This document shows, in pieces, positions 1-6,356 of a DNA stretch of 17,354 nt. Within the stretch, counting starts at the first letter, position 1, and each line of letters opens with the position of its first letter. Source of the stretch: CAYQDR01 sp964416315 (lineage in GTDB: Bacteria; Methylomirabilota; Methylomirabilia; Rokubacteriales; DASRDR01). Both the position numbers and the translations under genes were made by a program. Where the stretch lies: contig CAYQDR010000105.1 of NCBI GenBank assembly GCA_964416315.1, positions 1-17,354 on the forward strand, given 5' to 3'. The notes below the pieces were generated by a model, which made no database searches, was not told the origin of the DNA, and was given only the letters and a program-made list of their open reading frames with translations.

Positions 1-1051
1 AGCCCCCGCGTCCATACACGACGTGCAGCATGCGCCCGCACCGCGCGCAGCGCAGCAAGCCCGCGAGCAAGCAGCGGCCGCCACGTGCGGCCTTGCGGGC
101 CATGGTGCCCTTCATGTGCGCGTTCTCCTCGAGGAGCTGCTGATGGCGCTGGAACTGCTCCCACGAGAGATACCCGGGGTGATGGTCGCGAATCAAGGAC
201 GTCCACTGCGCCATCGGCTTGGCGTGGCCGTGCGTCCGCGTCGCGCGACCCTCCACGACGCGCGTCCGTGTCTGCTGTCGCCCGAAGGCGTAGGCCCCGG
301 CATAGAACGGACTGCGCACGATGGACAGCACCATCCGGTAGGTCGGCCGTCGCCACGTGATCGCCCGCGGCCGTTCGCCTTCCAGCGAGGGGAGCGCCAG
401 GGGCTCGTCGTGCAGCCACATCAGCACCTGGCGGACGCTGCCGACCTCGGCGAGCTTGGCGAACACCATCCGGATCGCCTGCTGCACGCGCCGATCTGGA
501 TGCAGTTCGATCTGGCCATCGGGGGTCCAGCTGAGCCCGGGCGGCAGCGTAAACTGCAACGCGCCGCGCTGGACCTTCGCTCGAATCGCCTCCTGCGATC
601 GCTGCCGGAACAGGCTGAGCTCGTACTCGCTGACGCTGCCTTTCACCCCGAGGATCAGCCGATCGTCGGGCAGCGACAGGTCATAGACCTGATCAAGGTC
701 CGCCACCAGGGGATCGAGGTGGCCGCAGAGCTCGAACAGTTGGGCCCAGTCTTTCGAGTTACGCGACAGCCGGGACGCTTCGAAGCACAGGATGATGCCG
801 ACGTGACCCAGGGACACCTCCGCCACCAGATGCTGGAAGCCGGCCCGGTGCGCGAAGCCGGCGGCCGAGACGCCGAGGTCGTCCAGGATGGTGACGGGGG
901 TGCCCCAGCCGAACGCGACCGCCTTCTCGCGCAGCCCCACCTGGATGCGGGTGCTCTCCGTGTGGCTGCGCACTTGCCCCGGGCTCGACTGGCGGACGTA
1001 GACGAGCGCGGCGCGCTGCAAGTGATGGGCGGTGATCCTATCGGTCAGCAT
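1..1051 (-). CDS. Large serine recombinase, 3' end beyond window (partial)
   Basis: Site-specific DNA recombinase of the resolvase/invertase superfamily with a long C-terminal part, expected to excise, integrate or invert DNA through a phosphoserine intermediate. Reading the minus strand from ATG 1051 gives 350 codons with no stop before the window edge. The N-terminal catalytic domain (about residues 14-160) shows YVRQSS with likely nucleophile Ser22, an LDDLG acidic motif (57-60), and the arginine motif EASRLSR (91-97). A recombinase domain follows (about 170-300). A CxxC zinc-ribbon half (C335, C338) lies just before the edge. The ATG overlaps the TGA of the longer upstream ORF (TGATG), and the small upstream gene overlaps its first codons, so the three genes are probably co-translated. 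The family assignment is strong; the DNA target and the missing C-terminus are unknown. Confidence 0.93.
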   Translation of the reverse strand, partial: MLTDRITAHHLQRAALVYVRQSSPGQVRSHTESTRIQVGLREKAVAFGWGTPVTILDDLGVSAAGFAHRAGFQHLVAEVSLGHVGIILCFEASRLSRNSKDWAQLFELCGHLDPLVADLDQVYDLSLPDDRLILGVKGSVSEYELSLFRQRSQEAIRAKVQRGALQFTLPPGLSWTPDGQIELHPDRRVQQAIRMVFAKLAEVGSVRQVLMWLHDEPLALPSLEGERPRAITWRRPTYRMVLSIVRSPFYAGAYAFGRQQTRTRVVEGRATRTHGHAKPMAQWTSLIRDHHPGYLSWEQFQRHQQLLEENAHMKGTMARKAARGGRCLLAGLLRCARCGRMLHVVYGRGG

Positions 1052-1226
1052 CACGCCCTCCCTTCTGGGCCGTGGCGGATGCGTCGGCCGCGAAGCGCAG
1101 CAGGAGCTCGGCCAAGGCGCGGATCAGCTCCTGGTGCTGGGGGGCGGTCAGCTCGATGTGGCGCGCGGCCCCGGCGGGTGAGAACAGCGGGATCTGCGTC
1201 GGGATCCACGGATTCTTTCGGCGCAT
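1038..1226 (-). CDS. Small accessory protein of the serine recombinase module (62 aa)
   Basis: A 62-residue protein with no named domain I recognise. I chose ATG 1226 over the upstream ATG at 1256 because AAGGAGG lies 6-7 bases before it. The N-terminus is basic and proline-rich (RRKNPWIPTQIPLF), followed by a predicted amphipathic helix (about residues 30-50, rich in Leu, Ala and Glu). The 3' end overlaps the recombinase start by 14 bp, which implies translational coupling. I recall similar small proteins beginning with a PWIP.QIPLF-like segment next to related recombinases, but this cannot be verified here. A DNA-binding or recombination-directionality role is possible and is inference only. 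The alternative frame of the DUF5372-like ORF covers the same DNA; this frame looks more protein-like and has the better ribosome-binding site. Confidence 0.7.
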   Translation of the reverse strand: MRRKNPWIPTQIPLFSPAGAARHIELTAPQHQELIRALAELLLRFAADASATAQKGGRDADR

Positions 1227-1584
1227 CGCAGCCCTCCTTCGAGGGCATTGACGCATGGGTGGGGTCGGGCGCGCGAGGTGCCACCGCGTTCAGCAGCTCC
1301 CGGAGCTCCTGCAGCGCGGCGACCGACACGACCGGCGGGCCGACAGTCAGGACCGCGCACGCCGCGGCGTCGGTCATCCAGGCGGGTAAGGTCGCCCGCG
1401 CGCCGTCAGGTAGCTCGCAAAACAGCAACGCGCCGTCACCCCGCGGCAGGGCGCGACTGACGCGAGCGACCTGACCGTAGAGTGGGTGCCAGCGGTAGTG
1501 AACGGTGACGTCCTTCGCTCTCTCAGTAGAATGGAACGGCTTCTCAAGATACGCTGCGTGCCTCTGCAGCGTATCTTGGCGCAT
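1051..1584 (-). CDS. DUF5372-like protein upstream of the serine recombinase
   Basis: A 177-codon ORF. Its central part (about residues 24-95) reads like the DUF5372 pattern: a HYRWHPLYG opening, a run of short beta-type strands, LPAWMTD, and a leucine-rich end (LQELRELL). The function of this family is unknown; I recall it beside serine recombinases. The start is uncertain: ATG 1584 is the only ATG before the conserved core and has a weak ribosome-binding site. The first codons also encode a perfect 13-bp inverted repeat. The last 58 or so codons are arginine/proline-rich and run over the small accessory gene in another frame, ending in TGA that overlaps the recombinase ATG. That tail may be accidental read-through after loss of an earlier stop. 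The frame upstream of the ATG continues into a tyrosine recombinase relic. Confidence 0.55.
   Translation of the reverse strand: MRQDTLQRHAAYLEKPFHSTERAKDVTVHYRWHPLYGQVARVSRALPRGDGALLFCELPDGARATLPAWMTDAAACAVLTVGPPVVSVAALQELRELLNAVAPRAPDPTHASMPSKEGCDAPKESVDPDADPAVLTRRGRAPHRADRPPAPGADPRLGRAPAALRGRRIRHGPEGRA
1545..1578. repeat. Perfect 13-bp inverted repeat with 8-nt spacer
   Basis: CAAGATACGCTGC (1545-1557) is followed by an 8-nt spacer and its exact reverse complement (1566-1578). It is less GC-rich than its surroundings and sits between the tyrosine recombinase relic and the serine recombinase module, inside the first codons of the DUF5372-like ORF. It could be a recombinase binding or attachment site, an element end, or an mRNA hairpin. 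No U-tract follows on either strand. Confidence 0.8.
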
Positions 1585-1609
1585 CTCGCTGAGGAAGCGG
1601 CGGGCGGGC

Positions 1610-1707
1610 TCATGGAGAGAACATCCGGTCTGCCGGACTCCGCCAGGCAGCCGGGCCACGGTCGGGACGTGGCTGTAGATCATCGTGGTGCTCGCGCCCC
1701 GGTGCCC
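1610..1707 (-). pseudogene. C-terminal relic of a tyrosine recombinase (integrase)
   Basis: On the minus strand, codons from 1707 read GHRGASTTMIYSHV. This matches the GH...TTMIYxHV block at the end of phage/integron-type tyrosine recombinases, including the nucleophilic Tyr (codon 1677-1675). A short way further on the frame shifts: the shifted frame reads WRSPADRM plus three residues and stops at TGA 1612-1610, resembling the VRSPADRL-like end of integron-type integrases. Nothing upstream of 1707 continues the domain (the expected Leu before GH is Pro and the homology is lost), so only about 30 codons survive. It is a dead fragment left by insertion or deletion. Integron versus other Xer-like origin cannot be decided from this length. 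Confidence 0.7.
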
Positions 1708-1760
1708 GGGAAAAGTACCCGCGGCGGGGGGACGCAATGCGCGAAAGTGCCCGGAAAGTT
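1702..1760. repeat. Two imperfect direct repeats at the operon/mobile-element junction
   Basis: GTGCCCGGGAAAAGTAC (1702-1718) and GTGCCCGGAAAGTT (1747-1760) are near-identical direct copies with starts 45 bp apart, lying between the hydrolase stop codon and the integrase relic. Repeated short motifs of this kind occur in the ends of some insertion sequences, such as the IS21 family, so this may be a leftover transposon end. No transposase gene is visible here. Confidence 0.4.
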
Positions 1761-1770
1761 CTCGAGCCGG

Positions 1771-3930
1771 TCACCTGGGCTCCGCCCCCGCGCCGAAGTT
1801 GAGCTGCTCCGGCAGGCTTCCTGCGGGCACCTCGAAGACGGGCTCGGCGAAGAGCGGCGGGACCGTCGTGTCCGGGTTCCAGACCGCGGCGCCGTCGGCG
1901 AGGAAGAAGCGCGCGACCTGCTCCTGGGCGGCGCGGGCGAGGGCGCCCGCGACGCCGGGAGCGCGGATCCGGAGGAGGAAGCCGTGAGGCTCGGCCGCCT
2001 CCTTGGCGACCGCGGCGGCGACCCGCTCGTAGCGGAGGAGCGCCGTCGCGTCGGCGAGGTGGCCCGCGCGGACGAGCGTGCTCGTCGTCGGGTTCGGGAC
2101 GACGCGGTCCCCCCAGGCGAACTGGACGAGGACGCGCTTGGGCTCGAGACCCGGGAGGGGCGCCAGGCGCAGGTGGCGCGCGTAGGCGACGGGGTCGCCG
2201 CGCCGCCCGAGCCACTCGGCGCGCGCGAGGTAGTCCTGGATGGCGAGCGCGCCGGGCGTGAGGTCCGTGACCGGCGGCTCCCCACGGAGCGGGAGGTCCT
2301 CGCGGAAGGCCTCGTGGCCATTGAGGAGCGAGGGCGCCCGGCGCGCCAGGACATCGCGCAGGCTCGGACGGAACACCGGGGCGAGCCGCGCGATCTCCGG
2401 GATCGGCCCGCCCGGCACGTTCAGGACGCCGACCCGGACGCGCGGCTCGACGGCGAGGAGAAGCGTCCCGTAAATCCCGCCGAGCGAGTGGCCGACGTAG
2501 GAGAAGCGGTCCCCGCGCGTGTCCGGGATCCCGTCGCCATCCACGTCGAGCCCGCGGCGGAGCGCGCGGACGAGCGCCATCAGGTCCACCACCTGCTGCC
2601 GCAGGCCGTCGCGGAGGCCGAGCGAGTCGAGCGGGCCCGGCCCGGGACTGAGGCCCTCCGCGCGGCCGATCGTGCCGTCGCCGTTCAGGTCCAGGCCCCG
2701 CCCCGGGACCCGGACGCGCACGGGCGCCCCCTCCTGCCCCGTCACGGTGAGGCGGCCCTCCGGCCCGCCGCCATGCCCGACGACCGTGATGGCGACCGTC
2801 GCGATCCCGTGGCGCGCGAGGGTGCCCGCCATGAGCAGCGCGCTCGCAAACATCTCCCCGCCGTAGCCGTGGCCCATCAGCGCGACGGGCCAGCCGCCGG
2901 CGGGCGGGCTCCCGGCTGGGAGCACAATTACGAACGGGACAGGGACGTCCACCCTCGGCACCGGAGGCGGCAGGCCCGTGGGCCCCTCGACGATCCGCCG
3001 CTCGCGGGTCAGGTACCAGGGCGACCAGTACCAGCCGACGCCAAGCCCCGCGACCGCGTCCTCGGGAAGGGCCGCCAGCGGCAGCGCCACCGGCTCGTGG
3101 GCGTCGGGCGCGTCCGGCGTGACCCGCGCCTGCCGCTCGAGGACGACCCGCGCGAGGCCGCGGCGGGGGAAGTACGCCCGGCCCCCGCCCTCGGGCGCGG
3201 TCATGAGCGCGGGCGGCGGGGGGCGCCGGTCGAGGGCCTCGCGCGCGGACTCCAGGAACCCCGTCACGCTGCCCGTCGTGAAGACCGAGGCCACCGCGAC
3301 CTCGTCGGCCTTGACGCCGCGCCGGGCGAGGACGGCCAGGAGCCCCGCGAGCGCCTGGCGGTAGCGCGCGGGGAGGCCGGCGGCGCGCTGCCGGAACCGG
3401 TGGAACGCGCGCGAGGCGGCGATCGGGCGGCCGTGGGCGTCGCGGAGTTCCCGGGTGACGACCAGCCCGTAGCGCGTCTCCGGCTCGAGGAGCGCCTCGG
3501 GGCGCGCGTAGAGGGCATGTGCCCCCGCGTCGTAGACGACCCGCTCGACCGCGACGGCCTCCGACGGCCCCGGGGCGAGCCGCACGAGGAAGAGGCTCCG
3601 AGCGGTCACGCTCGCGGCATCCACCGGCCCCGAGAAGGGCACGGCGAGGCGCGGATCGAGGTCGAAGCCGTCGAGCTCGTTGAGCAAACGCACGTCGTCG
3701 CACGCCGAGCGCTCGACGGTGCAGTCGGGGAGCGGCAGCGCCACGCGGAGCCCGGTCCGCTGCCCCGGGTCCGCCAGGGTCAGCAGATCCGAAGGGAACG
3801 GGCTCCGCCCCGGCACAGCCGGGTCGAAGCGCGGTTCCACGGCCGGGGCAGGGCGTGGCTGAGCGCCGGCGGGCGCCGCAGCCGCGAGCACTGCCCATGC
3901 CACGAGCCACGCGACGCTGCGATGCTTCAC
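1771..3930 (-). CDS. Secreted VolA/Pla-1-like lipase (alpha/beta hydrolase) with calcium-loop motifs
   Basis: A 719-residue exported esterase or lipase. It starts at GTG 3930, which overlaps the Gfo/Idh stop (GTGA), with GGAG about nine bases upstream. Residues 1-24 form a signal peptide (basic start, Ala-rich core, AGAQ end). The N-terminal part (about 35-180) has the SPFPSDLLT motif of bacterial lipase N-terminal domains and an Ig-like segment. The hydrolase core shows the oxyanion HGYGG (354-358), nucleophile elbow GHSLGG (Ser482), Asp608 in WGDRVVP and His649 in EPHG, a plausible full triad. Two calcium-type loops interrupt the core: DLNGDGTI (414-421, with Glu425) and DVDGDGIPD (462-470). 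It is the last gene of a five-gene operon. The substrate is unknown; an acyl ester acted on outside the cytoplasm is inferred. Confidence 0.85.
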   Translation of the reverse strand: MKHRSVAWLVAWAVLAAAAPAGAQPRPAPAVEPRFDPAVPGRSPFPSDLLTLADPGQRTGLRVALPLPDCTVERSACDDVRLLNELDGFDLDPRLAVPFSGPVDAASVTARSLFLVRLAPGPSEAVAVERVVYDAGAHALYARPEALLEPETRYGLVVTRELRDAHGRPIAASRAFHRFRQRAAGLPARYRQALAGLLAVLARRGVKADEVAVASVFTTGSVTGFLESAREALDRRPPPPALMTAPEGGGRAYFPRRGLARVVLERQARVTPDAPDAHEPVALPLAALPEDAVAGLGVGWYWSPWYLTRERRIVEGPTGLPPPVPRVDVPVPFVIVLPAGSPPAGGWPVALMGHGYGGEMFASALLMAGTLARHGIATVAITVVGHGGGPEGRLTVTGQEGAPVRVRVPGRGLDLNGDGTIGRAEGLSPGPGPLDSLGLRDGLRQQVVDLMALVRALRRGLDVDGDGIPDTRGDRFSYVGHSLGGIYGTLLLAVEPRVRVGVLNVPGGPIPEIARLAPVFRPSLRDVLARRAPSLLNGHEAFREDLPLRGEPPVTDLTPGALAIQDYLARAEWLGRRGDPVAYARHLRLAPLPGLEPKRVLVQFAWGDRVVPNPTTSTLVRAGHLADATALLRYERVAAAVAKEAAEPHGFLLRIRAPGVAGALARAAQEQVARFFLADGAAVWNPDTTVPPLFAEPVFEVPAGSLPEQLNFGAGAEPR

Positions 3931-5090
3931 CGCGGAAGCTCCACGCGCCGGCCCTCGGCGGCCGAGACGTAGGCCGCATAGATGACCTCGACGGTCTCGT
4001 GGGCCAGGAGCGCGCCGGACAGCGGCTCGCGCCCCTCGCGGACCGCGTCCACGAAATCCGCCATCTCCTGCGGGTAGCCGCGCATCCAGTCCTCGTCCGG
4101 GCTCGGGAACTGCCACCCGGCCCGCGTCTCGACCTTCTCCGTGATGTACTCGTCCTTCCAGATCGCCCCCTCGGGCGCGTACACGCGGAGGCTCGTGTTC
4201 GGGTTGATGTTGACCTCCACCACGCCGTTCGAGAGGTAGGCGGTGAGGAGGTTCTTCACGCCGCCCAGACTCACATCGGTCGCCAGGACCGTCGCCCGCG
4301 TCCCGTCCTCGAAGGTCAGGATCGCCGCCGACCAGTCCTCGACGTCCTCCCAGTCGTGGACCAGCCATCGCACGGGCTCGGCGCGGAAGGCCGGGACCGC
4401 GGTGAGCCGCGCGACCTCGGCGACGACCGACTTCACCCGGATCGGTTTCCCGTGCCGCCGCTCCCCTTCCCAGTGCTTGAGGTGGATGACGGCGCCGATC
4501 GGGTGCGAGCCCATCCGGAGGAGCGACCCGCCGCCCGCCGTCGCCCACCGCCGGGAGTACGCGGCGTGGGAGCCGGAGTGGCTCTCCTCGGCCCGCAGGT
4601 CGAGGAGCGTCCCGCCGGAGGCGTCCACGAGCCGTCGGAGCTTCGCGACCCCGGGCGCGTAGACGAAGTTCTCCGCGTAGCCGAGGGTCACCCGGTTTCG
4701 CCGGCAGGCCTCGAGGACGGCGTCGGCGTTTCGCAGCGCCTCCTCGAGCATCCGCTGCCGCGGCAGCGAGGCGTCGGCGAAGCAGCCCGTGAGGGGCTTC
4801 TCGACGATCAGGTGCTTGCCCGCCTCGGCCGCGTCGACGGCAAAGACGTGGTGGAGGCTCGTGACGACCGGGAGCGTCACGAGGTGGACGTCCTTCCGCG
4901 CGAGCAGCGCCCGGTGATCCGTGTACGCGTGGGGGATGCCGAACTTCTTCGCGAAGGCTTCGGCACGCTCGCGGGTGCGCGACGCGACCGCGACGAGCTC
5001 GCACTTCACCCCCCGGAGCGGGGCGAGCGCGTGGGCGTGGAGGTCCGCCGCGAAGCCGGCGCCGATGAAGCCGATGCCGATCCGGTCCAC
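3927..5090 (-). CDS. Gfo/Idh/MocA family NAD(P)-dependent oxidoreductase
   Basis: A 387-residue dehydrogenase of the sugar/cyclitol type, expected to oxidise a hydroxyl group of a sugar-like or small organic substrate in the cytoplasm. The Rossmann dinucleotide motif GFIGAGFA is at residues 7-14. IVEKPL (95-100) carries the family's catalytic lysine, Lys98. The C-terminal alpha/beta domain includes GGGSLLRMGSHPIG, with His196 in the usual GxH position, but the Asp normally three residues after this His is Gly199 here. GTG 5090 was chosen because the Rossmann strand begins immediately after it and GAGG lies about seven bases upstream; the longer reading frame upstream overlaps the previous gene. 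The gene starts 11 bp after the EamA stop and overlaps the lipase start by 4 bp. Confidence 0.9.
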   Translation of the reverse strand: MDRIGIGFIGAGFAADLHAHALAPLRGVKCELVAVASRTRERAEAFAKKFGIPHAYTDHRALLARKDVHLVTLPVVTSLHHVFAVDAAEAGKHLIVEKPLTGCFADASLPRQRMLEEALRNADAVLEACRRNRVTLGYAENFVYAPGVAKLRRLVDASGGTLLDLRAEESHSGSHAAYSRRWATAGGGSLLRMGSHPIGAVIHLKHWEGERRHGKPIRVKSVVAEVARLTAVPAFRAEPVRWLVHDWEDVEDWSAAILTFEDGTRATVLATDVSLGGVKNLLTAYLSNGVVEVNINPNTSLRVYAPEGAIWKDEYITEKVETRAGWQFPSPDEDWMRGYPQEMADFVDAVREGREPLSGALLAHETVEVIYAAYVSAAEGRRVELPR

Positions 5091-5101
5091 GCGCCGCCTC
5101 T

Positions 5102-5536
5102 CTAGATTCCCTGGGCGTGGAGCAGCAGGACGCCGGCGGCGATCAGCGCGATCGCGACGAGCCTCGTCCACGTGAAGGGCTCACCGAGGGCCAGGAACCC
5201 CACGAGGAGGATGAGGCTCACGGAGACGCCGGTCATCACCAGCGAGGACGAGAGCTTCAGCCCCTGGCCGTACGCCAGGAGCCCGAAGAGGTCGATGCCG
5301 GCGGCGGCGATGCCGCAGACGACCATGAAGGCGGCGGCCCGCGGCGTGAAGAGGATCGGCTGCCCCTGGGCCCGCATCCCGAGGAGCACCACCAGGTTGA
5401 CCACGCCGGCCGCGCCGGTGACGATCACCGCACCGAGGGCCGGGTTGATCGCGCCGGCCCCGAGCTTGAGGAACGTGCTGTAGGTGGCCGCCGACACCCC
5501 GACCAGGACGGCGAAGCCGAACGCCGGATCTGGCAC
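5102..5536 (-). CDS. Half-size EamA-like (DMT superfamily) membrane transporter
   Basis: A 144-residue, very hydrophobic protein with about five predicted membrane segments (near 4-22, 33-54, 68-88, 92-112 and 118-139). This is one EamA unit rather than the usual two, so it presumably dimerises, as small members of the drug/metabolite transporter superfamily do. It starts at GTG 5536 with GGAGG six bases upstream. The C-terminal half contains the family-typical SSLVMTGVSVSLILLVGFLALGE-like stretch, in which the Glu ends a helix before the last membrane span. The gene lies 30 bp after the SDR gene and 11 bp before the Gfo/Idh gene, so it is co-transcribed and likely moves the substrate or product of the neighbouring enzymes. 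The transported compound is unknown. Confidence 0.82.
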   Translation of the reverse strand: MPDPAFGFAVLVGVSAATYSTFLKLGAGAINPALGAVIVTGAAGVVNLVVLLGMRAQGQPILFTPRAAAFMVVCGIAAAGIDLFGLLAYGQGLKLSSSLVMTGVSVSLILLVGFLALGEPFTWTRLVAIALIAAGVLLLHAQGI

Positions 5537-5566
5537 CGCTCACCTCCCGTCCCGCCGGGACCCCGG

Positions 5567-6334
5567 TCAGCTCGCGAGGGTCCCGCCGTCCACCGCGAGC
5601 AGGTGACCCGTGACCATCGAGGCGGCGTCGGAGAGCAGGAAGATCGCCGCGCCGACCAGCTCGTCGGGCTGGCCCATCCGCCCGAGCGGGACGCGCCGGA
5701 GCACCCGCTCCCGGTACGCGGGCTCCAGGTCGATGAGGCTCCCCATCGCCGTCTGGAACCAGGACGGCGCGATCGCGTTGACCTGGACCTGGTACGGCGC
5801 CCACTCGACGGCCAGGCCACGGGTGAGCGCAATCACCCCGCCCTTGCTCGCGATGTAGGCGATGGTGCCCGGGAGCCCGATCTGCCCGGCGATGGACGCG
5901 ATGTTCACGATCTTCCCGCGGCGCCGCTCGATCATCCGGGCGCCGACGGCCTGGCAGCAGCGGAAGGTCCCCGTGAGGTTCACGGCCAGGACCCGCTCCC
6001 AGTCCGCAGGCGGGAACTCCGCCGCGGCCGCGCGCCGGGTGATCCCGGCGGCGTTCACGAGCCCCTCGAGCGGGCCGAGCCGTGCGGTCGCCTCGTCCAC
6101 CATCGCCCCGACGCTCGCGGCGTCGGTCACGTCCACGCGGACGGCGATCGCCCGCGCGCCCTGCTTCGCCAGGTCGTCCGCGACCGCGGTCGCGCGCCCG
6201 GTGTCCGCGTCCGCGACGGCCACCGCCGCCCCGGCCGCCGCGACGCCACGCGCCATCGCGCTGCCGAGCCCGCCGGCCCCTCCCACGACGAGGACGGCCC
6301 GGCCGCCGAGGTCGAAGCCCGCCCAGCCCGGCAT
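5567..6334 (-). CDS. Short-chain dehydrogenase/reductase (SDR family)
   Basis: A 255-residue classical SDR that interconverts an alcohol and a ketone with NAD(H) or NADP(H). The cofactor-binding glycine motif GGAGGLG is at 18-24, with Val in place of the usual preceding Thr. Asp41/Asp43 after the second strand suggest an NAD preference. NAAG is at 94-97, and the catalytic Asn119, Ser147, Tyr160 and Lys164 (YIASK) are all present. The C-terminus has the usual GRMGQPDE and VDGGTLAS blocks. Overall it resembles gluconate 5-dehydrogenase/KduD-type enzymes, but substrate assignment from sequence alone is unsafe. It starts at ATG 6334, 22 bp after the M20 peptidase stop, as the second gene of the operon. 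Together with the Gfo/Idh enzyme it implies two redox steps in the same pathway. Confidence 0.93.
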   Translation of the reverse strand: MPGWAGFDLGGRAVLVVGGAGGLGSAMARGVAAAGAAVAVADADTGRATAVADDLAKQGARAIAVRVDVTDAASVGAMVDEATARLGPLEGLVNAAGITRRAAAAEFPPADWERVLAVNLTGTFRCCQAVGARMIERRRGKIVNIASIAGQIGLPGTIAYIASKGGVIALTRGLAVEWAPYQVQVNAIAPSWFQTAMGSLIDLEPAYRERVLRRVPLGRMGQPDELVGAAIFLLSDAASMVTGHLLAVDGGTLAS

Positions 6335-6356
6335 CCGCGGTGCGCGGCCCGCGCCC

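Noticed and set aside
23..1474. Plus-strand ORF opposite the serine recombinase (483 codons)
   Set aside because: No recognisable domain; the minus strand encodes a motif-complete recombinase over the same bases.
1486..3972. Very long plus-strand ORF opposite the lipase gene (828 codons)
   Set aside because: Its translation is low-complexity Arg/Glu/Ala/Gly-rich with no domain. It mirrors the lipase codons on the other strand, as expected at this GC content.
3931..5004. Upstream extension of the lipase frame
   Set aside because: It lies under the Gfo/Idh gene. GTG 3930, followed at once by a signal peptide, is the natural start.
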